Assembly (NCBI GenBank): GCA_018065005.1 | Contig: JAGHUD010000027.1 | Location: 1 to 46,794, forward strand | Source of the DNA: Candidatus Physcousia equi | GTDB taxonomy: Bacteria > Bacteroidota > Bacteroidia > Bacteroidales > Bacteroidaceae | DNA length: 46,794 nucleotides | Direction of reading: 5' to 3' | Part shown: piece after piece, positions 1-6,319 of the stretch | Position numbering within the stretch: position 1 is the stretch's first letter | Layout of the letters: each line of letters opens with the position of its first letter | Notes under the pieces: model-generated | What the model was told of the DNA's origin: nothing | Seen by the model: the letters and a program-made list of their open reading frames with translations, nothing else | Databases searched by the model: none | Position numbers and translations under genes: made by a program

Positions 1-306
1 GGTTCGGAGACGAGCTATAAGCTGGAGGATATGCCTACCGTCAAGTATGAGACCGTAGAGGGTGTGAATCACGCAGTCCTCTACTTGAAGGATCAGGCAG
101 AACCTGTCCTAAGCGTAGTCCTTGCTCAGGGTAAGACGCTCACTATTGCCTATGGTGAGTATGTGCCAACAGCCATTGAAGGTGTAAATGCCGACAAGGC
201 AGTCATAACCGAGCGTAACGGCAAGAAGTATGTCCAGGGTGGCAAACTCATCATCATCGGCAAGGATGGCAAGATGTACGATGCTGCTGGCACACTTGTA
301 AAGTAA
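1..306 (+). CDS. C-terminal end of a secreted/surface protein (5' truncated)
   Basis: The reading frame is open from the first base of the window to the TAA at 304-306, so the gene begins outside. About 101 residues remain. They end in a short beta-rich tail (GGKLIIIGKDGKMYDAAGTL), the kind of closing segment seen at the C-terminus of many large secreted Bacteroidales proteins. No catalytic motif is visible in the remnant. It lies 74 bases upstream of another secreted protein on the same strand with no clear terminator between them, so the two may share a transcript. The function of the missing part cannot be told. An internal ATG at 31 exists, but the frame continues upstream of it without a stop, so a start there is not favoured. 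Confidence 0.7.
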   Translation, partial: GSETSYKLEDMPTVKYETVEGVNHAVLYLKDQAEPVLSVVLAQGKTLTIAYGEYVPTAIEGVNADKAVITERNGKKYVQGGKLIIIGKDGKMYDAAGTLVK

Positions 307-380
307 CAAAAGTATTAACAATTAAAAAACAATCCCCGAAACAATTAAAAAGATTTCCCCTTTGGGGGCTTTAACTAATT

Positions 381-1091
381 ATGAAAAAGATATTATTCTC
401 GCTCGTGGCACTGGTGTGCAGCATGAGCATGAACGCCCAGGTCATGAAGGTCATGAAGAATGGCGAAGAAGTAGCAACATACAAAGGTGCGGAATATACA
501 GTAGTGTTTGAAGAAGAACCTGCATCTACCCCCACCGGCACAGCCGTGGCAACAATCGGCGGCAACGATGTTAACGTAGGTTGGTCACAGCTCTGGGCAG
601 GTGGTCCTAAGTTCGCTGAGTTTAACGTAGGCGTAACAGACGGCAAGGCAGAGAGCTTCGGTGGCTATTACTGCTGGGGCGGCAGCATTGATCAGGATCC
701 ATACGGTGCATTCAAGAGCGGTACCGATGCCCTAACTGGCGACGATGACACCGCCACCAAGCTCTGGGGCAGCGCATGGCGTATGCCGACACAGGCAGAA
801 CTTGAGGCACTTCTTGCGAATTGCGATGTAGAGTGGACAGCAGTCAATGGTGTGAACGGCAGTAAATTCACCGGCAAGGGTGATTACGCATCTTACAGCG
901 TGTTCCTTCCTGCTGCTGGCGCCTGCAACTACGGCAATGTCAACGACCAGGGCAGCCTCGGCTACTACTGGTCTTCTACGCTTTTTGGCTACAACCACGC
1001 GTACTACCTGGGCTTCTTTTCGGGCTACCAGTTTGTGAGCCGCGCCAGCCGCGACAACGGTTACTCTGTGCGCGCGGTGCTGGCTGAGTAA
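381..1091 (+). CDS. Secreted FISUMP-domain protein, apparent DGR target
   Basis: The 236-residue protein starts with a signal peptide (MKKILFSLVALVCSMSMNAQ), followed by a short beta segment of a kind common in Prevotella surface proteins. From about residue 55 to the end it has the Fibrobacter succinogenes major paralogous (FISUMP) fold: WGSAWRMPTQAELEALL, FLPAAG, YYWSST, then a C-terminal SVRAVL. That fold is C-type-lectin-like and is a known scaffold for DGR variable proteins. The last 64 residues (bases 896-1088) behave as a variable region, because a template-like copy of their first part lies at 1991-2060 and differs only at adenines. Many variable codons are NNC, as expected from mutated AAC. 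Ligand unknown; it is probably a displayed binding protein. The gene appears intact even though the rest of the element is degraded. Confidence 0.85.
   Translation: MKKILFSLVALVCSMSMNAQVMKVMKNGEEVATYKGAEYTVVFEEEPASTPTGTAVATIGGNDVNVGWSQLWAGGPKFAEFNVGVTDGKAESFGGYYCWGGSIDQDPYGAFKSGTDALTGDDDTATKLWGSAWRMPTQAELEALLANCDVEWTAVNGVNGSKFTGKGDYASYSVFLPAAGACNYGNVNDQGSLGYYWSSTLFGYNHAYYLGFFSGYQFVSRASRDNGYSVRAVLAE
896..1088 (+). other. Putative DGR variable region (VR)
   Basis: The segment from 896 to the codon before the stop encodes the end of the FISUMP domain. Bases 896-965 align without gaps to 1991-2060 at 63 of 70 positions. The seven differences (921, 922, 930, 955, 957, 958, 963) all face an A in the downstream copy. 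The downstream copy has 19 A in 70 bases, so seven of seven by chance is about 4 in 100,000 (hand calculation). The rest of the VR, 966-1088, has no template left in the window. Its 3' limit and any mutagenic-homing initiation sequence are therefore inferred only from the end of the domain. Confidence 0.75.
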
Positions 1092-1151
1092 CTTGCAGAG
1101 TGCATATCCTTGTCCAACCCAAGGATAGCACCCAAACAGAACCAACCCTAC

Positions 1152-1222
1152 AGCACTTATATACTGTCGGGGCTCCAGCGCATCCCCAAGATGCGCCCAA
1201 GCTCTGACAGTATATAAGTGCT
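1152..1222 (+). repeat. Strong nested inverted repeat just after the DGR target gene
   Basis: AGCACTTATATACTGTC (1152-1168) is followed by its perfect reverse complement at 1206-1222, a 17-bp stem. Six more pairs, including G-U pairs, can form inward. After a 3x3 internal loop there is a second perfect 7-bp stem, GCGCATC (1178-1184) with GATGCGC (1190-1196), around a 5-base loop. It sits 60 bases after the target-gene stop and 24 bases before the next start. DGRs of known type carry a hairpin or cruciform downstream of the variable region that aids retrohoming, so that role is plausible. There is no T-tract directly after it, which argues against a simple terminator. Confidence 0.85.
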
Positions 1223-1245
1223 TCTCAAAAAAACAACAGATAACC

Positions 1246-1812
1246 ATGGCCAAACTGGAAGAAATCATAATAACAGAAATGTCGCGAAGCGACTCGCGCA
1301 CATTTTCCAGAATACACCTTTTCAGGGAAGGCTCTTTCCTCCGCGCTTACGAACAAAGTGCTTGGCTGATGTCGCGCTATGCCGCAGCAGAGCTCAACCC
1401 AAAATGACATAAGACAAAGCAGACTACCGATGGAACCTTCGTCTTTGTTGGTTTCCCTCTGACAAGCCTGGACAAATATCGACCAGTGAATAGTCAGGAT
1501 GTACCCTCTGATGAGTCGCATATCATCCTAGACTTGCCAGCCGACACCTTCCCGGAGGAGGTTACCAAGGAACTGTATGATGCTGACTTCGAGAGATGGA
1601 AGAAGGAAATAGCTCTGACTGACAACAAAATCAGCAAAACAGACAAGGCTCTGACTGATAGTCAGAGAGACACAGACGGTCATGCCCTTGTGCCATTGCG
1701 GCTTACAGACATCATGCAGGAGATAATGGCTTACCCTCTTGAAAGCAAATCTCCCATTGAAACCATGGTATTCGTTTCAGAACTTAAAAGAAAACTCTCG
1801 GCAATGATATAA
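1246..1812 (+). pseudogene. DGR accessory-like gene broken by an in-frame TGA
   Basis: Starting from ATG 1246 the frame gives 53 residues containing IHLFREGSFLRAYEQSAWLM, then a TGA at 1405-1407. The same frame then continues to the TAA at 1810-1812 with FVFVGFPLTSLDKYRP and an acidic and helical C-terminus (LRLTDIMQEIMAYPLESKSP). Together they read as one protein of about 188 residues with a single nonsense codon. From memory, proteins with these IHL-RAYEWSAWL and VGFP-SLDKY segments are small uncharacterised proteins, and I associate them with Bacteroidales DGR cassettes between target gene and template; this could not be checked. A restart at GTG 1486 would yield 108 residues lacking the conserved first half. 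Genes nearby use TAA or TGA as ordinary stops, so recoding is unlikely. Confidence 0.6.
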
Positions 1813-1990
1813 AAACAGGATATGCACTCCGACATCAAGTATGGATAAGAGACTGTCGGCAAGTTCATAGGTCGTCGGACCGTGAAGCGTCCAGACGGGC
1901 GCTCTGGTAAAATAACAGCATGACATGATGACCTCACTCTGTGCCTTCTTCGTGTCAGTGTATCAGCAGACGACCGACAACGGATTTCTG

Positions 1991-2060
1991 CAGCGTGTTC
2001 CTTCCTGCTGCTGGCAACTGCAACAACGGCAATGTCAACGACCAGGGCAACAACGGCAAC
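1991..2060 (+). repeat. Truncated DGR template repeat (TR) remnant
   Basis: This 70-base stretch copies the start of the variable region of the upstream FISUMP gene. Where the gene has mixed codons (GCC, TAC, AGC, CTC, TAC) this copy has AAC, the adenine-rich pattern of a DGR template. Identity begins abruptly at CAGCGTGTT and is lost after GGCAAC at 2060, so the second half of a normal template, including its 3' homing-initiation sequence, is missing. The surrounding 1813-2235 holds no convincing gene. No reverse transcriptase motif (such as YxDD or LGTP) was seen in any frame there, and bases 2061-2235 look like unconstrained sequence up to the convergent methyltransferase. Confidence 0.7.
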
Positions 2061-2235
2061 TTGGTGTAAAATATTATAAAAACGGTCAGAAATAACCCTA
2101 TGGAGCACTGCTCGGAAGGTTGACCAAAAAGCCGGAAGCTGTGCGTGTGTGCAACTTGACTGTTGGATGCTTCAAGAGAGTAGTCGTAGGCACCTTGGGG
2201 ATATGGTGGTATCAAACCATCAAATCACCACCGCT

Positions 2236-3015
2236 CTATTCTTGACTATAGGTCAGCACATCCACCACATGACTGCCTGCTCCGATGAGTTCTGGACGTT
2301 CGGAGATGACCTTCTGGTAGTTGATGAAATGGCGGAAGCTCTCTTCGCTCATCTGGTTGAGGCGCGTGCGAATGTAGTCGGAAGCACCGTCGGGCGAGAA
2401 GATGGTGACGCGCTGCAAGCCCGCCTGCAGGTTGAGGCGGTCGATGTCGTCGAGGCGCAGATAGTCGTAGAGCTCGTCGGCTTCGGCTCTGATGTGGAAA
2501 GCTTCGTCCACGACGCCTTTGGCGAGGAGGTCGCCGATGCGCTCTTGGTCGAAACAATAGGAGAGGATGCTGTATTCGTTCATCAGGTAGGCAACAAAGA
2601 TATGCCCTCCGTGGCGGGTGATGCGCTTTGCCTCGCGCAGCGCCCTGAGTTTTTCCTCTTCGCCGATGAGGTGATAGAGGGGACCGAGCAGGAGGGTGAG
2701 GTCGGAAGCATGGTCGGCAATGAAGGGCATGTGTCGGGCATCGCCTTGCACCACATTGGCATGGGGCTCGCGACGCAGAAAGACATCGATGTTGCGCTTG
2801 ACCAATTCGACAGCCTTCACCGCATAACCTTCAGACATGAGGGCAGAGCTGTAGCGCCCCGTTCCGGCACCGATGTCGAAGATGCGCATGCCGGGCTCCA
2901 GAAAGCGGTGCAGATGGTGCATGGTCGTCTCGAACTCCACCATGCCGTGGCGTCGTGTGAGGCGAAGGTCCTCTGGGTGTTTGTTATAGTGCTTCTCTAT
3001 GTTGGATAGTGCCAT
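2236..3015 (-). CDS. Class I SAM-dependent methyltransferase
   Basis: The 259-residue protein has the Rossmann-type SAM-binding motif I, IFDIGAGTGRYSSAL, near residue 45. An acidic residue follows at the end of the next strand (VKAVELVKR), then VVQGDARHMPF and a motif-IV-like region DLTLLLGPLYHL. This is the normal order for a class I methyltransferase. There is no signal peptide, so it should be cytoplasmic. The substrate cannot be read from the sequence; similar stand-alone enzymes modify small molecules. It is convergent with the broken DGR and is transcribed alone from its own promoter at 3055-3085. Confidence 0.85.
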   Translation of the reverse strand: MALSNIEKHYNKHPEDLRLTRRHGMVEFETTMHHLHRFLEPGMRIFDIGAGTGRYSSALMSEGYAVKAVELVKRNIDVFLRREPHANVVQGDARHMPFIADHASDLTLLLGPLYHLIGEEEKLRALREAKRITRHGGHIFVAYLMNEYSILSYCFDQERIGDLLAKGVVDEAFHIRAEADELYDYLRLDDIDRLNLQAGLQRVTIFSPDGASDYIRTRLNQMSEESFRHFINYQKVISERPELIGAGSHVVDVLTYSQE

Positions 3016-3054
3016 CGTTTATTTTTTTGAGGGAGGGGCTTGTTGTTCTTTTTC

Positions 3055-3085
3055 GCAAAGGTAGCAAAAAATCCTTAGTCGTCAA
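3055..3085 (-). promoter_or_regulatory. Bacteroidetes-type promoter for the methyltransferase
   Basis: On the minus strand TTG (3085-3083) is followed after 20 bases by TACCTTTG (3062-3055), matching the TTG-N19/20-TAnnTTTG pattern of the Bacteroidetes housekeeping sigma factor. It lies 39 bases upstream of the start codon. Confidence 0.75.
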
Positions 3086-3227
3086 AATCCTCAATGCACA
3101 AAATGCCCTGTTGCCCCGCTTTTTGCAGGCTCCCGAGGAAGCCGGCGCGGAGCGGGGCAAGAAGGATCGTGAAGAAAAACCCTGTGAAATATTGGCAGAA
3201 AAATGGTGATGTATGCAACAATATGCG

Positions 3228-3235
3228 TATCTTTG
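3228..3235 (+). promoter_or_regulatory. Promoter -7 element for the GH123-like gene
   Basis: TATCTTTG fits the TAnnTTTG consensus and lies 30 bases before ATG 3266. No good TTG lies at the usual distance upstream, so the call is weaker than for the other promoters. Confidence 0.45.
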
Positions 3236-3265
3236 CCCACCAAACGCCAAGTAAACAAAGAAACT

Positions 3266-4422
3266 ATGAAAAGAAGATACCTCTTACTGCTCGCTTGCGC
3301 CCTGACCGCCAACTCCCAGCACCCTCTGACCAGACCTTCCACCTCGACCTCTGGCAGCAGCCCTATGCCGTGAGCCGCTATCACGGCGTGGAGCGATGGA
3401 GCGATGCACACATCGAGGCGCTGCGCCCCTATCTGCAGGCTTTGGGAAAGGCAGGACAGTCAGTGGTGACCGCCATCCTCTTCTATGAACCGTGGGGAGA
3501 ACAGTCGCACGACAAGTTCTCACCCATGATCGAGACCACAAGGAAGGCTGATGGCTCGTGGGCTTTCGACTACGACAACTTCGACAAGTATGTGGAACTG
3601 TGCAACGAGTGCGGCATCAACAAACAAATCAACTGCTACTCCATGGTCACCTGGGACATGAAGTTCCGCTACCACGACGAGGCAACTGGACAGGACGTGG
3701 ACTGGGCTCTGACAGCGGGCAGTGATGACTACAACGCGCTCTGGGATGCCTATCTGAAGGACTTCCGCCGCCACCTCGAAGCCAAAGGCTGGTTCGACAA
3801 GACCTGCATCGCCATGGACGAACGCAGCGAGGCACAGATGCTGGCTGCCTACGAGGTGATCCGAACGAACGGATTCAAGATGGCACTGGCAGGCAACTAT
3901 CACGCTTCGCTCAACGACAAGCTCTACGACTTCTGCGTAGCGTTGGCGCAGGGACGACGCTTCACCCCCGCCGAGCGTAAGTATCGCAAGGACAATAATT
4001 TGGTGACAACCGTCTACACCTGCTGCACGGAGAGCGAGCCCAACATCTACTCTAACTCGCTGCCTGCCGAAGCCGCCTTCCTGCCCATCCACATCGCTGC
4101 CAACGGACTGGATGGCTATCTCCATTGGTCGTGGATCAACTGGGACGAGCACCCTCTGACGGATTCGCGCTTCCGCAAGTTCGGCGTAGGCGACACCTAC
4201 AACTACTATCCCGGCAACCGATCGTCGGTGCGCTTCGAGCGACTGGTGGAGGGCATCCATCAGTTCGAGAAGATCCAGATTCTGAAGGCAGAACGTGCCA
4301 ACGATGCAGCATGGATGGAGCAACTCAACCTGCGGCTCAAAGAATTCGAGAGCCACAGCGTAGCGGGCAAGGACTGCGCTGCCAAGGTGGACCGCATCGA
4401 GGCTTTCCTCAACGAGGAATAA
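3266..4422 (+). pseudogene. GH123/DUF4091-like glycosidase with frameshifted signal peptide
   Basis: The catalytic part reads from about 3330 to 4422: TFHLDLWQQPYAVSRYHG, INKQINCYSMVTWDMKF, the acidic pair in CIAMDERSEAQM, and YLHWSWINWDEHPLTDSRF. This matches the DUF4091 domain related to GH123 N-acetyl-beta-galactosaminidases. The only good start, ATG 3266, encodes a signal or lipoprotein peptide (MKRRYLLLLACALTANSQ with a possible LLAC lipobox), but in another frame that ends by about 3373. One extra C in the CCC run at 3322-3324 would join them as CAG CAC CCC TCT GAC. Family members usually also have a domain of about 200 residues before this point; here it is absent. Decayed gene, recent frameshift or sequencing error are all possible. 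Confidence 0.6.
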
Positions 4423-4480
4423 AGGACTGAAAATAGCCAATCTCTGCCTGCGCGACCATCCCACATAGGGTGTGTTTTTA

Positions 4481-4581
4481 GGTTCCCGCTGCAGAAACCC
4501 AAAGTTTCTGCTACGGAAACCAAAAGTTTCTGCTACAGAAACCGAAAGTTTCTGCTACGGAAACCAAAAGTTTCTGAAGAG
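4481..4581. repeat. 22-bp tandem palindromic repeats (array 1)
   Basis: About four and a half units of 22 bases, GTTTCTGCTACGGAAACCAAAA with small changes, start at 4504, 4526, 4548 and 4570 after a diverged unit at 4481. Each unit contains a near-palindrome, GTTTC-N7-GAAAC. Read on the minus strand, a unit is GTTTCCGTAGCAGAAAC followed by TTTT, the same orientation as array 2 at 38911. The rest of the 4423-4777 gap holds the fucosidase promoter and no gene. Confidence 0.9.
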
Positions 4582-4708
4582 AAGATGTTAGCCATAATTG
4601 ACCATCCGTTGAGCCCCCTTGCCAATGGCTGGGCGCGTGGAAGTATCGCTTTCTCTGCCATGAGCTGCGCAGTGGCGCATAAAAAAAGGAAAAAAAGCAT
4701 TTTTTTTG

Positions 4709-4738
4709 TTGGTTTTTATCAAAAAAATGCTAAATTTG
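4709..4738 (+). promoter_or_regulatory. Bacteroidetes-type promoter for the fucosidase gene
   Basis: TTG at 4709-4711 is followed after 19 bases by TAAATTTG at 4731-4738. The start codon is 39 bases further on. It would drive the GH29 gene and the large gene behind it. Confidence 0.75.
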
Positions 4739-4777
4739 CCACGCAAATTATTTGTTCAAAACTAATACTAACTTTTT

Positions 4778-6286
4778 ATGCACAAAAAACTAATGCTCGC
4801 TTTGGCATTATCAGCCTCTGTAGCAGCCCATGCACAGTTGGAGCCAAAGCACGTGCGTCTGGACAATCCTGACAATGCGCCAGCGCCCGTACACCCCCTT
4901 CCACACGACCGTCAGGTGAAGTGGATGGAAACAGAGTTCTACGCTTTCTTCCATTATGGTATGGACACCTTCACGGGTGAAGAATGGGGATTCGGCAACA
5001 CACCGAAGGCGACCTATCAGCCCACCGAAAAGCCAGACCCTGCCCAATGGCTGCAGACTGCCAAGGACGCAGGCATGAGGGGCGGCATCGCCGTGGTGAA
5101 GCACCATGATGGTTTCTGCCTGTGGCCCACGAAGACGACCGACTACTGCGTGAGTGGCGACGACACGCCCGCAGGCTTCAACGTGGCAAAGGCTTTTGCT
5201 GATGCAGCAAAAGGCTTGGGTATGAAATACGGATTCTACGTCTCACCCTGGGACCGCAGCACCGCGCTCTATGGCACCGACCGTTACGTCACCGAGATGT
5301 TTCTCAAGCAATGCCAGGAACTCACCACATACGGCAACGACCAGTTCGAGATGTGGTTCGACGGAGCCAATGGTGGCAACGGACACTATGGTGGTCAGGC
5401 GCCTGCCTCGCGCAGCATCGACCGCGCCACCTACTATGACGTGCCCAACCTCCGCTACATGGTGCACAAGAGCAACCCCAACTGCGTGCTCTGGGGTGTG
5501 GGCGGCGAAGCCCGTTGGATTGGCAACGAGGCAGGCTATGCCGGCACCACCAACTGGTGTATCGACAACCGCCTGGAGGGTCGCGACCAGCCTACGGCTG
5601 CTTCGGGCAACGAGAACGGTTGGATCTGGCTCCCAGGCGAGAGCGACGCCAAGAGCAGCGGCGGCTGGTTCTGGGGCGAGAAGAAGGACAGCTACACAGC
5701 GCCCAACACCCTCTTCAAGATGTATCTCGAGACGGTGGGCCGCAACGCCACCTTCATCCTCAACTTGCCCCCTGCCAAGAATGGTAAGTTGCGCGACCAG
5801 CTCGTGAGCAACATGCACCAACTGGGAGAACTGCTGCGCACTCGACTGGGCAACGACTTCGCCACCACCGCCAACGGCGCCACCATCGTGGCTGATGAGA
5901 CCACTGCAGCGCGCACCGGCAACTATGCGCCCGAGAACATCCTCGACAACGACTCGACCAACTACTATGCCACCGACGACAACACGACACAGGCAGACAT
6001 CACCATCGACCTCGGACAGCAGCGCAGCATCCACTACGTCGTGCTGCAAGAGTATATCCGACTCGGACAGCGCGTCAAGGCATTCAAGATTCAGACGTCC
6101 AACGACCTCCAGGCATGGGCTGACTTTGGCGGCAGTGTTCCCACCACCACCATCGGCTACAAGCGCATCATCCCGCAGTCGGGCGACACGGGCAACTATG
6201 GCAACGGCGTCAATGCACGCTATGTGCGCGTACGGATTCTCGACTGCAAGTCGGTGCCCGTCATCAGCAACATAGGAGTATATTAA
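4778..6286 (+). CDS. Secreted GH29 alpha-L-fucosidase with C-terminal CBM32-like domain
   Basis: A signal peptide (MHKKLMLALALSASVAAHAQ) exports the 502-residue enzyme. The GH29 barrel follows: WMETEFYAFFHYGMDTFTG, VVKHHDGFCLWPT, KYGFYVSPWDRS, and EMWFDGANG, where Asp195 is the expected nucleophile. TFILNLPP closes the barrel. From about residue 366 a discoidin/F5-8 type C (CBM32-like) module follows, with the typical ILDNDSTNYYATDD and ITIDLGQQRSIHYV segments. The enzyme should remove terminal alpha-L-fucose from host or plant glycans; the architecture resembles the alpha-1,3/4-acting subgroup, which is inference. It is followed 33 bases later by a dockerin-bearing secreted protein, and preceded by a GH123-like gene, so the locus looks aimed at a fucosylated, GalNAc-containing glycan. 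Confidence 0.9.
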   Translation: MHKKLMLALALSASVAAHAQLEPKHVRLDNPDNAPAPVHPLPHDRQVKWMETEFYAFFHYGMDTFTGEEWGFGNTPKATYQPTEKPDPAQWLQTAKDAGMRGGIAVVKHHDGFCLWPTKTTDYCVSGDDTPAGFNVAKAFADAAKGLGMKYGFYVSPWDRSTALYGTDRYVTEMFLKQCQELTTYGNDQFEMWFDGANGGNGHYGGQAPASRSIDRATYYDVPNLRYMVHKSNPNCVLWGVGGEARWIGNEAGYAGTTNWCIDNRLEGRDQPTAASGNENGWIWLPGESDAKSSGGWFWGEKKDSYTAPNTLFKMYLETVGRNATFILNLPPAKNGKLRDQLVSNMHQLGELLRTRLGNDFATTANGATIVADETTAARTGNYAPENILDNDSTNYYATDDNTTQADITIDLGQQRSIHYVVLQEYIRLGQRVKAFKIQTSNDLQAWADFGGSVPTTTIGYKRIIPQSGDTGNYGNGVNARYVRVRILDCKSVPVISNIGVY

Positions 6287-6319
6287 AATAAGGTATAACC
6301 GCACAAATAACACACGACA

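Noticed and set aside
1405..1407. TGA read as an amino acid (recoding) in the accessory gene
   Set aside because: Other genes in the window, such as the SLC13 permease, use TGA as a normal stop, and no selenocysteine-type hairpin was recognised right after it.
2061..2235. Remnant of a reverse transcriptase after the template
   Set aside because: All frames are short and broken, and none shows reverse transcriptase motifs.
2149..3009. Plus-strand frame of 286 codons opposite the methyltransferase
   Set aside because: The minus-strand product has clear SAM-binding motifs and a promoter; the plus-strand product does not.
3310..3335. Programmed frameshift in the GH123-like gene
   Set aside because: No slippery heptamer or following pseudoknot is evident, and the family is not known for recoding; a mutation or read error is simpler.
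4481..4581. CRISPR or simple terminator cluster
   Set aside because: The 22-bp units are contiguous without spacers, and in the strand where a T-tract follows there is no upstream gene.
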